DNA from: Candidatus Mcinerneyibacteriota bacterium
GTDB taxonomy: Bacteria > AUK180 > JAQVHJ01
NCBI GenBank assembly: GCA_030630935.1
Contig: DAOVMD010000059.1
Span: 1 to 11,236, forward strand
Direction of reading: 5' to 3'
Length of the DNA: 11,236 nucleotides
Positions 1 to 5,781 of the stretch are shown one piece after another. The notes below the pieces were generated by a model that saw only the letters and a program-made list of their open reading frames with translations, did no database searches and had not been told where the DNA came from. The translations under genes and the position numbers were made by a program. Position 1 is the stretch's first letter. Every line of letters starts with the position of its first letter.

Positions 1-74
1 AAACCGCACGGCGGGTTCTGTGAGGGGCGGTCGTTCTCACTATTAAATTTATGAGGACGACACGTCTACTCGAC
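1..74 (+). mobile_element. 3' end of a group II intron (domains V-VI)
   Basis: The first 18 bases look like the 3' strand of group II intron domain V: a GAAA-type loop remnant, then CCGCAC and GGCGGGTTC. A short TGTGAG linker leads into a domain VI hairpin, where GTCGTTCTCA (about 29-38) pairs with TGAGGACGAC (about 51-60) with one G-U wobble. An unpaired AC that could hold the branch-point adenosine follows, and the element ends in TCTACTCGAC, a common 3' terminus of bacterial group II introns. The 5' part, with any intron-encoded reverse transcriptase/maturase, lies left of the window. The boundary near base 74 is inferred from the consensus. Confidence 0.72.
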
Positions 75-132
75 ATTAAAAATTTCTTTTTTTTTGTTTT
101 TTTTTTCTCTGTGTTCTCCATGTTCGGAGTTT

Positions 133-165
133 ACCCCGGTTTTTCGGGGTGGTGAAATATTTTTT
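133..165 (+). terminator. Weak hairpin with T run downstream of the intron
   Basis: ACCCCG (133-138) pairs perfectly with CGGGGT (145-150) around a 6-base loop. A T run at 160-165 follows only after a 9-base gap. It could be a weak Rho-independent terminator for transcripts leaving the group II intron, but the gap between stem and T run is unusual, so this is tentative. Confidence 0.25.
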
Positions 166-229
166 GCAATTATTAGAATCTTTAAGCACCTGTCGCTCTA
201 AACAATTATAAACAATATTAGTAAGTTAC

Positions 230-262
230 TTATAAGTCTCTTTAAAGTCCATGTTAAAATTT
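230..262 (+). repeat. 33-bp direct repeat, copy 1
   Basis: It begins TTATAAGTCTCTTTAAAGTC and matches 600-632 at 32 of 33 positions (C/T difference at 240 versus 610). Similarity ends abruptly at both edges. The two copies are 370 bp apart. Function is unknown. Confidence 0.8.
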
Positions 263-336
263 TTTAATTTTTGTTTTTCTTTTCTCCTTTTGTTTTATGT
301 TTTTCTATCGAATGGGTGTTTTATCTCTTATGGTCA

Positions 337-356
337 GGGCGACCGGCCGGTAGCCC
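337..356. repeat. GC-rich 20-bp palindrome
   Basis: GGGCGACCGGCCGGTAGCCC is self-complementary except for one G/A pair. It stands out as a GC-rich island in AT-rich DNA. The flanks extend it to a CAGGGCGACC...GCCCCTAC form that resembles dispersed extragenic palindromes of other bacteria (from memory, not searched). It could fold into a hairpin or cruciform. Confidence 0.6.
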
Positions 357-384
357 CTACTGCATTTTCATACATAATGCAAGA

Positions 385-410
385 TCATTCTTACTTGCAG
401 AGCGAAGCGA
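385..410 (+). repeat. Dispersed 26-bp repeat, copy A
   Basis: The segment starting TCATTCTTACTTGCAGAGCG matches the reverse complement of 3928-3953 at 25 of 26 positions. It ends in the GAGCGAAGCGA motif that recurs in both intergenic islands. Confidence 0.8.
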
Positions 411-532
411 TGCTTTAAGTTCTCGTTAGTTCTCTTTAGTTCCCTGTTAAATAAAAAAGTTTGAGCGAAGCGAGTTAAATTTAAATTTATCTTTTGTTTT
501 TCTTTTGTAATGAATGATTAATGATGTTTTTT

Positions 533-575
533 TTAAAGCGAGATTGCCGCAGTCGTTTCACTCCCTCGCAATAAC
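533..575 (-). repeat. GTCATTGCGAG-type interspersed repeat
   Basis: The segment runs from TTTAAAGCGAGATT to CCTCGCAATAACA. On the opposite strand it reads TGTTATTGCGAGGG...GCAATCTCGC, resembling a dispersed repeat known from many bacterial genomes (recalled, not searched). A related module forms the right half of the MITE-like element at 4051-4259, sharing the TTTAAAGCGAGATT and CCTCG(C/T)AAT ends. Confidence 0.6.
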
Positions 576-599
576 ATTCAGTTATTTTCCTATTATCCA

Positions 600-632
600 T
601 TATAAGTCTTTTTAAAGTCCATGTTAAAATTT
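600..632 (+). repeat. 33-bp direct repeat, copy 2
   Basis: Partner of 230-262, same orientation, 32 of 33 bases identical. The core TTTAAAGTCCATGTTAAAAT is identical in both copies. Confidence 0.8.
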
Positions 633-784
633 GCATCCTATGGAACACGCTAAACACGCCGCAAAATAAAAAACTCGCTTCGATAAATATTTATGATTTA
701 AGGGAGTAAAACCCCATTATTTATGCGTAAAAAAACAATAAATGAGATTATATAAAAGTATTAACATTATCACGTTCCAGTTTG

Positions 785-800
785 GCCCTGCAAGCAGGGC
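785..800. other. GC-rich hairpin downstream of hpt
   Basis: GCCCTG (785-790) and CAGGGC (795-800) form a perfect 6-bp stem with a CAAG loop, 74 bases past the hpt stop codon. On the minus strand, the direction of hpt transcription, no U tract follows, so it is not a canonical intrinsic terminator. It may still mark the 3' end of the operon transcript. A T-rich stretch follows it on the plus strand, but no plus-strand gene is visible there. Confidence 0.35.
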
Positions 801-874
801 TTGTTATTTGGTTACATGATTAGTTTTACAAATAGCTATGTTCAAAGGGTGCTTGCGCCGTTATTAATTGAAAA

Positions 875-1510
875 TCATTTGTCACTGTTGTTTTCGCTAA
901 ATATCTCAGGTTTTAAGATAGCAATATGTTTATAGCCACGATAATTGTCGGCATAATCCAAGCCATACCCAACCACAAATTCATCTGGGATAATGAATCC
1001 TGTATAATCTGCTTTTACATCTTCAAAGCCGGGCAATCTTCTCTCGACTTTATCGAGTAATGCACAGGATTTAATTGAGTTAGGTTTGAAACTATTTGTT
1101 AACTTATTTATAATGAACCTTAATGTTCTTCCGGAATCAACAATGTCCTCAACTATTAAAACATCTTTCCCGTCCAGGTTAACCATAGGAGTTAATAGCA
1201 GTTCTAAGTCTCCGCCCACAGTCCCTTGTTTATAAGAAGAAACTTTGATGAATGTACGCTGCAGTGATAACCCGATTCCCTCGGAAAGATCTTTGATAAA
1301 GTGAACACTTCCATCTAATACTCCAAGAAGAACCAATTGTTTCCCTTTATATTCTTCCTGAATATCGTGAGATAATTTTTCAGTCCTTAGAACAATTTCT
1401 CCATTTAGAATCAAAATTCCCTTAAAATCCCGCGCCGCATATTTTGGTGATCTGATTGATGAAACTGCAACTAAAGGAGTGTTTCTTAAATCAATGATTT
1501 TATCTTTCAT
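875..1510 (-). CDS. hpt: Hypoxanthine(-guanine) phosphoribosyltransferase
   Basis: This 211-aa cytosolic enzyme should convert hypoxanthine, and probably guanine, plus PRPP into IMP or GMP for purine salvage. The type I phosphoribosyltransferase signature VLIVEDIVDSGRT lies at residues 117-129, with the acidic pair E121-D122 and catalytic D125. The pyrophosphate loop LGVLDGS is at 62-68, base-contacting LLDK at 151-154, and the IPDEFVVGYGLDYADNYR block, typical of bacterial Hpt, at 174-191. Relative to E. coli Hpt there are about 28 extra N-terminal residues. The ATG sits 4 bp after the nucleotidase stop codon and has only a weak ribosome site, so translational coupling is likely. A TTG at codon 33 (base 1414) follows AAGGGA but the spacing is only 3 nt, which makes it a less likely start. 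Confidence 0.93.
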   Translation of the reverse strand: MKDKIIDLRNTPLVAVSSIRSPKYAARDFKGILILNGEIVLRTEKLSHDIQEEYKGKQLVLLGVLDGSVHFIKDLSEGIGLSLQRTFIKVSSYKQGTVGGDLELLLTPMVNLDGKDVLIVEDIVDSGRTLRFIINKLTNSFKPNSIKSCALLDKVERRLPGFEDVKADYTGFIIPDEFVVGYGLDYADNYRGYKHIAILKPEIFSENNSDK

Positions 1511-1514
1511 CTTT

Positions 1515-3218
1515 TTATCTCATCGTTTTAATTTTATGTAGTTTTTTCTCAACAATAAGTAATACTTCTTTTTCTTGAACGAGTTTCCAGTTATTAGTTG
1601 GAGTATGTGAAACGACTTTGTTCTCCTGTAAATATTCAATTATTAAATTACGAATAGGTTTATTAGACCTAGAAATAATTGGGGAATCTAATGCATTCGC
1701 AGCTTTAAGATGACCACCCCCGCCGTTTGAACGGTAATTATTCATTGCAACGTTATAAGTCCCCTCAGGATCCAAAGGATTTCCCGTTTTTGATTCTAAT
1801 AACTTAATTACTCTTTCTCCTTCCGGTTTAGAAAGATCTATTTCATAAATGATCCCTTCAAAAGTATCATAGTTGTAACCTTTAAGTTTTTTGCTGATAA
1901 CTCCATCCTCAAATTTTTCTGTCCCGTTAAAAAACGTTGCAGAATATTCAATATAATCCTTTATCATTTTTCCAGTCATTTTTCTAACATATAAGAAGTT
2001 TTCATACTTATAAATCCCGGCAATATCCGCAATTGTAATCTCCCCTGTTTCAATCTCCAAATTTGGATTAAATATAGCCGCCGCAGAGATATCTGCACCA
2101 GTGACATCCAGCTGAACCTTATGGATTAAATCTGTTATAGGATTATCTTTGAAATAAGAGTAGTAAGAATTAATATCAACCTTAATCTCAGCAATTGGTG
2201 TCTCAGAATATTGCTTTGTTTCATTATAATATTTTTTTACTTTTTTAAAGAGAATTTTATCAGAGGGATAATCTTTCATGGAGATTAGTTTCGAAGTCTT
2301 ACTTACTATTACCCAATCTTTATTTTTCCTTTCCAATTCAATTTTTATCAGAGTTACATTAATTGCATAAGCCCCGGGTTGTGTTATTAAAACCTTATTT
2401 ACTAATGCAGATTCTACCGGTTTGTGTATATGCCCAGAGATTATAATGTCAAGCCCAGGGTTTTTCTCTGCAGTGATAATAGCAGCATTTTCAATTGGAA
2501 TCGATGAGTCAGATTCCTTTAATTCCTTTTTACCATACCCGGAATGAAAAAGCCCAACTATAATATCTGGTTTCTCCTTCTTTTTCATTTTCCTTAACCA
2601 ATACTCTGTTGATTCGGGGATCGATTCAAACTTTATGCCTGCATAAACTTTTTTATTTAGCCACTGTGGAATTCCTGGAGTAATCATTCCAAGAATGACA
2701 ATCTTTATTCCTTCTACCTTAATAACTTTATATGGTTTGTAGAACGGTTTTTTAGTTTTATTTTCATGAACTGCATTTGCTGCAAGAATCGGGAAGTTAG
2801 CTTGCTTGATGACTTCCTTAACTACCGGTATTCCTTGTTCAATATCATGGTTACCCAAAGCAGCAGCTTGATACCCAATATAATTCATTGCTAATATCAT
2901 CGGGTCAGGTTCCTGCAGGAATTTTGAATTATGAAGAGTAGTAAGTGGAGTTCCCTGGATTATATCTCCGGCACTTAATAAAATTAAATCAGGCTTCTTC
3001 TTCTTGAAATCCTTTACCCAGGATGAAACACGGATTAGCCCGCCTTGAATTTCATTCCCAGTAATAAAATCGTAATCAAATAAATGCCCGTGCTCATCAC
3101 TTGTTGCAGCAATATAAATTACTTTCCTTTTAGATTGATCTCCCCAAAGTTCAACGGGGATAAAAATAAAAAAGATTAATATTATAGATAAAAATAAAAA
3201 AAGTTTCCTGCCCTTCAT
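1515..3218 (-). CDS. Secreted 5'-nucleotidase / UshA-CpdB-family metallophosphoesterase
   Basis: This 567-aa exported enzyme probably removes phosphate from nucleotides (5'-nucleotidase, possibly also cyclic-nucleotide phosphodiesterase) outside the cytoplasmic membrane. Residues 1-26 form a Sec signal peptide: MKGRK, then a long hydrophobic stretch. The two-metal calcineurin-like domain shows D41 and H43 (SDEHGH), D85 (SAGDIIQG), N123-H124 (GNHD), H225 (FHSGYG), and H263 and H265 (GHIH). The C-terminal nucleotide-binding domain carries MNNYR at 492-496 followed by a GGGG run at 499-502, resembling CpdB and related enzymes. No lipobox cysteine or cell-wall anchor is visible. AAAGGGGAA precedes the ATG. 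Hpt follows 4 bp downstream, which fits a salvage route in which nucleotides are dephosphorylated outside and bases reused inside. Exact substrate preference cannot be read from sequence. Confidence 0.88.
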   Translation of the reverse strand: MKGRKLFLFLSIILIFFIFIPVELWGDQSKRKVIYIAATSDEHGHLFDYDFITGNEIQGGLIRVSSWVKDFKKKKPDLILLSAGDIIQGTPLTTLHNSKFLQEPDPMILAMNYIGYQAAALGNHDIEQGIPVVKEVIKQANFPILAANAVHENKTKKPFYKPYKVIKVEGIKIVILGMITPGIPQWLNKKVYAGIKFESIPESTEYWLRKMKKKEKPDIIVGLFHSGYGKKELKESDSSIPIENAAIITAEKNPGLDIIISGHIHKPVESALVNKVLITQPGAYAINVTLIKIELERKNKDWVIVSKTSKLISMKDYPSDKILFKKVKKYYNETKQYSETPIAEIKVDINSYYSYFKDNPITDLIHKVQLDVTGADISAAAIFNPNLEIETGEITIADIAGIYKYENFLYVRKMTGKMIKDYIEYSATFFNGTEKFEDGVISKKLKGYNYDTFEGIIYEIDLSKPEGERVIKLLESKTGNPLDPEGTYNVAMNNYRSNGGGGHLKAANALDSPIISRSNKPIRNLIIEYLQENKVVSHTPTNNWKLVQEKEVLLIVEKKLHKIKTMR

Positions 3219-3279
3219 TGTTCCCCTTTTATTTTTAGTGTCTGAAAAGAATGTTTTTCTAAGTCAATATAATAGTTGT

Positions 3280-3519
3280 TTATTCACTTTCCGATATTAC
3301 TGCTACTTCTTCTTCTTGCAGTTGTTGAATTTTCCTTTCTAACTTCTCATATTTTCCTATTCGAGCTTTTTTAAATGAGTTATATAGAAGCCCAACTGCA
3401 ACAAACATAATGGCAAGATTAATAATATAATCATAAATTCCAACAGATTGAATTAACATATCTTTTATTACGCCGACAAATCCCAGAACTATAAGTATAA
3501 AACACCAAAAAATAATCAT
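3280..3519 (-). CDS. Small two-helix membrane protein with charged C-terminal helix
   Basis: I do not recognise a family for this 79-aa protein. The start is the ATG at 3519: a perfect AGGAGG lies 6 nt upstream, and the promoter's -10 and -35 boxes (3545-3573) lie inside the longer frame that begins at 3573. Residues 2-20 (starting IIFWCFILIVLGFVG) and about 30-48 (IINLAIMFVAVGLLYN) are hydrophobic and should span the membrane. The tail, KYEKLERKIQQLQEEE, is charged and has coiled-coil character, probably cytoplasmic. It is the first gene of the unit that continues 61 bp later with the secreted nucleotidase and then hpt. That context suggests co-expression, but I assign no function. Confidence 0.7.
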   Translation of the reverse strand: MIIFWCFILIVLGFVGVIKDMLIQSVGIYDYIINLAIMFVAVGLLYNSFKKARIGKYEKLERKIQQLQEEEVAVISESE

Positions 3520-3525
3520 AAGATT

Positions 3526-3531
3526 CCTCCT
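3526..3531 (-). promoter_or_regulatory. Perfect Shine-Dalgarno that fixes the start at 3519
   Basis: CCTCCT on the plus strand is AGGAGG on the coding strand, separated from the ATG by 6 nt. It supports the 79-aa form over the 97-aa frame. Confidence 0.85.
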
Positions 3532-3544
3532 AAATTTATATTTT

Positions 3545-3573
3545 ATTATATCAGATAATAAATACAATGTCAA
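3545..3573 (-). promoter_or_regulatory. Full-consensus sigma70 promoter (TTGACA-17-TATAAT)
   Basis: On the minus strand, TTGACA (3573-3568), a spacer of exactly 17 bp, and TATAAT (3550-3545). A TG one base upstream of the -10 gives an extended -10 (TGATATAAT). The predicted start of transcription near 3538 gives a leader of about 19 nt holding AGGAGG. It should drive the 79-aa membrane protein and probably the nucleotidase and hpt. No operator is evident. Confidence 0.85.
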
Positions 3574-3927
3574 GATGATTACAAAAGAAAATAGTTTCGC
3601 TTCGCTCTACAATAAAGTGTTAAAGTGTTCAATGCATGGTTCGCATGCGTTCAAGTGTTCAAATGTTATTGTTTCGCTTTGCTACACATCTATGATTTTT
3701 GATTGGTAATTATTAATTTAAGATTGATTTTGCATTAGGTATGATAATGTATTTGTTTAGAGCGACATTTCTTAATATAAAGCTTTTTAATTATTCATAA
3801 TTAACAAAAGAAGATAAATCATTTTCTGTTCTCGGTTCTCTTGTATCTGTTCTCTATTCAAGCAACAGAGTTTCTTGAGGATGGCACATCTCGATGAAAT
3901 TATTTAGAAATAAAAAAATAACTTAAT

Positions 3928-3953
3928 TCGTTTCGCTCTGCAAGTAAGAATGA
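3928..3953 (-). repeat. Dispersed 26-bp repeat, copy B (inverted)
   Basis: It is the reverse complement of 385-410 with 25 of 26 bases matching (G/A difference within GAGCGAAGCGA). The two copies flank the membrane protein-nucleotidase-hpt unit in opposite orientation. Confidence 0.8.
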
Positions 3954-4050
3954 ATAATGTTTTGCTTTGGAGAATACAATGCTTTTGGTTAGAAAAAAAG
4001 GTACTTATGTAAGTAATCGAATGTAACATATAGATATCTTGAAATACATA

Positions 4051-4259
4051 GAGGTTGTCCGATAACTCCATTTTGTCATTGCGCATCGAAGATCTAGCGA
4101 AGCGTCCAGGAGGAGAATTACGACGACTGAGGCAATCCTGTGTTTTTCTTTAAAGCGAGATTACTTCGGTCAGTGCGCTGTTCACCGCACTTCCCTCGTA
4201 ATGACAATACTTTTGTTTTTCCTATTAAAAAAGTTATCCACAAGTTGTCGGACAGCCTC
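4051..4259. mobile_element. 209-bp MITE-like element with 4-bp target duplication
   Basis: The left end, GAGGTTGTCCGATAACT (4051-4067), and the right end, 4243-4259, are inverted repeats matching at 15 of 17 positions. CATA directly abuts both ends (4047-4050 and 4260-4263), as expected for a target-site duplication. Inside are two GTCATTGCG-type modules facing each other: 4075-4138 (GTCATTGCG...GGCAATCC) and 4155-4205 (GCGAGATT...CGTAATGAC). There is no transposase, so it would be mobilised in trans by an insertion sequence with GAGGCTGTCC-like ends. I cannot assign the IS family with confidence. Frames crossing it are spurious. Confidence 0.75.
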
Positions 4260-4314
4260 CATAGAGTTCTGGGTAAGCTCAACATCTTGAACTCGCGGAG
4301 AGGAAAGGTTTGCA

Positions 4315-4345
4315 AATCTATATTTTTAAATTATAAATATAGATT
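4315..4345 (-). terminator. AT-rich hairpin at the 3' end of the broken NTF2-like gene
   Basis: AATCTATATTT (4315-4325) and AAATATAGATT (4335-4345) form a perfect 11-bp stem with a 9-base loop. The stem begins within the TAA stop codon of the minus-strand gene. No U run follows in that direction, so it is a 3'-end structure or weak terminator rather than a textbook intrinsic terminator. Confidence 0.4.
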
Positions 4346-5399
4346 ATTTTAATATTTTATCGAATAATTTGAATTCAGTGATCACATAATTTTTATTATT
4401 TGATAGAATAAATTTATAGGTAACTTTTAAAAAATATCCTTGTTGTTTACCGTTTATTGTTAATGCTTTAAATGAAATATTACGAAGATGACGGTCTGTA
4501 ATGGAATATAAATCATGAGAAATCCTGTCTTGATGATGGTTTCTATATACTATTTTTCCATTTCTATTTATTTTAAGATAATATACAATTGTTCCTTCAA
4601 AAGACATGAAAGGATGCTTAGGAATAATTAATTTTTCATGTTTTTCTATTATATCAGTTAATTTAATTTGTTCAGGAATGTTTTCAATTGTTTTTATCAT
4701 GTTTTTTCTTTCTGCAATATCCTTTTCAATTTGCATGAGAAATTCAGAAATATTGAAATCCTTTATTATAATATAGTCTTTACCATATTTATTTATTAAT
4801 TTCTGAAGTATTATCTCGATTTCTTCTAAACGCTTTAAATTTAATTCCATATTTCCTTTATTAGGATCCTGTTCATCCAGGTTTTTAATTGATTGGGAGA
4901 GATGACAAGTTCTTGAACGTGACGAGTCTATATCCTTCAAAACATTATGATATTTTTCAGTAAGTTTAAAAGCAATTTTCCAATTGTAATTAATTTTCTT
5001 TAAGACAAGATAAAAGTGATCAAAGTCAATCATTGTTCCTTCATCACTGTAATAATATTTCGTAATATATATCATAACACAATTATCTCCTGGAGTGATA
5101 TGCTCTATTTTGCCTAAATGAAACTTGACTGTTTGAATAGGAGGAATGCTGATATTACTAATTGTCCATTTATTACTAATTATCCACTGTGTATCAGTTT
5201 TGAAATTTTCGTATGAGATTTGTTTTCGATCTTCTTTTGATATTAACCTATAAGCATTTTTAGTTTTATCTTCTTTCAGAAGCCAAAGAAACTAATCTGC
5301 AAGTTTTGTTGGAGAAGAGATGATTTTATATTTATTGTATGAAATCATTCCCAAAATAATGGCAATTAATAATCCAAGTATAATAATTCTCTTTTTCAT
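4344..5399 (-). pseudogene. Membrane-anchored NTF2-like-domain protein, interrupted by an in-frame amber codon
   Basis: Reading from the ATG at 5399, one frame of 351 codons runs to the TAA at 4344 and is broken only by TAG at codon 36 (5294-5292). Residues 1-20 (MKKRIIILGLLIAIILGMIS) are an N-terminal membrane anchor or signal. From about residue 28 the pattern SPTKLAD-stop-FLWLLKEDKTKNAYRLIS, ending near NWKIAF, resembles NTF2-like/DUF4878-type domains. A charged helical middle follows. The final ~80 residues (KINRNGKIVY...YFLKVTYKFIL) are beta-rich and faintly like TonB C-terminal domains. An ATG at codon 109 (5075), with GGAG 11 nt upstream, could yield a 243-aa fragment lacking the anchor and half of the first domain. 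A nonsense mutation is the simplest reading. Amber readthrough or sequencing error are alternatives. Confidence 0.75.
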
Positions 5400-5484
5400 A
5401 ATAAATAAATACGCAATTTAGCAGTAATTATTTTAAATTTAATGTTTTTCTCTCTACATATACTAAAATGTCAAGTAACTAACT

Positions 5485-5512
5485 TTTATATCATTCTATA
5501 TAACTGTGCTAA
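5485..5512 (-). promoter_or_regulatory. Possible promoter of the broken NTF2-like gene
   Basis: On the minus strand TTAGCA (5512-5507), a 16-bp spacer, and TATAAA (5490-5485) with an upstream TG (TGATATAAA). It is weaker than the other promoters in the window and would leave a leader of about 75-80 nt without a strong Shine-Dalgarno site. Confidence 0.35.
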
Positions 5513-5574
5513 GTTTTTTGAGATTATTATTTTTTATCATTATTAAAAAGCCTTCAGTATAATTATTATTTATG

Positions 5575-5614
5575 TCAGTTGCATGATTTGTCAATTGACA
5601 AATCGTGCAACTGA
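5575..5614. repeat. 40-bp near-perfect palindrome (operator or cruciform candidate)
   Basis: The left arm, TCAGTTGCATGATTTGTCAA (5575-5594), pairs with 5595-5614 at 19 of 20 positions; the exception (5584/5605) is a T-G pair. There is no loop. The inner 14 bp, TTGTCAATTGACAA, are perfectly symmetric. It lies 115 bp upstream of the PaaX-type gene's -35 box and 62 bp upstream of the weak divergent promoter. Possible roles are a regulator-binding site, a cruciform, or fused inverted repeats of a lost element. No target duplication is visible at its edges. Confidence 0.75.
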
Positions 5615-5729
5615 AAACAATCTTTTTATTAGCGAATTATATATTCGAAGTTATATAGCTCTTAAGGACGAATAATGTTCATCTTTGCTGAACTCTATTC
5701 CCAATACCATACTAATACTAATTTTTCTC

Positions 5730-5758
5730 TTGACTGAGTAGAGTGTTTGTGATAAAAT
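5730..5758 (+). promoter_or_regulatory. Sigma70 promoter of the PaaX-type gene (TTGACT-17-TAAAAT)
   Basis: TTGACT (5730-5735), exactly 17 bp, TAAAAT (5753-5758). Transcription would begin near 5765, giving a leader of about 17 nt before the ATG at 5782. The in-frame GTG codons at 5743 and 5749 lie inside the spacer and cannot be translated from this promoter. Confidence 0.75.
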
Positions 5759-5781
5759 ACATCAAAAGCGAGAAGATTTAT

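Larger units (their letters stand above)
75..874. other. Gene-free repeat-rich intergenic region
   Basis: No credible gene is visible in these 800 bases on either strand. The stretch is low-complexity T-rich DNA mixed with short repeats. It holds a weak hairpin followed by a T run (133-166), a 15-bp segment with an inverted copy at 3753-3767, a 33-bp direct repeat pair (230 and 600), a GC-rich palindrome (337-356), GAGCGAAGCGA motifs (near 401 and 463, with an inverted form near 676), a GCGAGATT...CCTCGCAAT repeat (533-575), and a GC-rich hairpin downstream of hpt (785-800). Confidence 0.7.
3574..4343. other. Gene-free repeat island containing a MITE-like element
   Basis: No convincing gene is seen; short frames here lack ribosome sites and run through the repeats. 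The region holds TTTCGCTTCGCTCTAC-type motifs (3595-3610 and a variant near 3671), several TGTTCAA words between 3613 and 3668, inverted copies of left-island repeats (3753-3767, 3928-3953), the 209-bp element at 4051-4259, and a hairpin (4315-4345) at the end of the next minus-strand gene. Confidence 0.65.
5400..5742. other. Divergent intergenic region
   Basis: It lies between the broken minus-strand gene and the plus-strand PaaX-type regulator. It contains a weak minus-strand promoter candidate (5485-5512), a 40-bp near-perfect palindrome (5575-5614) and the -35 box of the regulator promoter. A perfect TTGACA on the minus strand near 5470 has no adequate -10 at 16-18 bp. No small gene is evident. 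Confidence 0.65.

Noticed and set aside
785-800. Intrinsic terminator for hpt
   Set aside because: The hairpin is good but no U tract follows on the minus strand, so I report it only as a hairpin.
1380-1414. Internal TTG start for hpt at codon 33
   Set aside because: It would give the usual Hpt length, but the AAGGGA is only 3 nt away and TTG is a poor start. The ATG at 1510, coupled to the nucleotidase stop, is more likely.
3595-3690. Possible CRISPR-like or iterated array of TTCGCTTCGCT and GTGTTCAA words
   Set aside because: Units are too short and irregular, with no constant repeat or spacer length. No cas genes are nearby; the Cas2-like fold in the regulator is part of the PaaX family, not a CRISPR gene.
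3904-4086. 60-codon minus-strand frame
   Set aside because: It crosses a dispersed repeat and the left end of the MITE-like element, with no Shine-Dalgarno site or recognisable domain.
4118-4352. Open frames on both strands (about 65 and 70 codons)
   Set aside because: Both run through the MITE-like element and its inverted repeats. They have no ribosome site and low-complexity products with no family resemblance.
5400-5742. A RiPP precursor, small RNA or toxin-antitoxin pair related to TldDE
   Set aside because: No short frame with a ribosome site and plausible leader/core peptide was found here or in the other intergenic stretches; nothing supports such a system inside the window.
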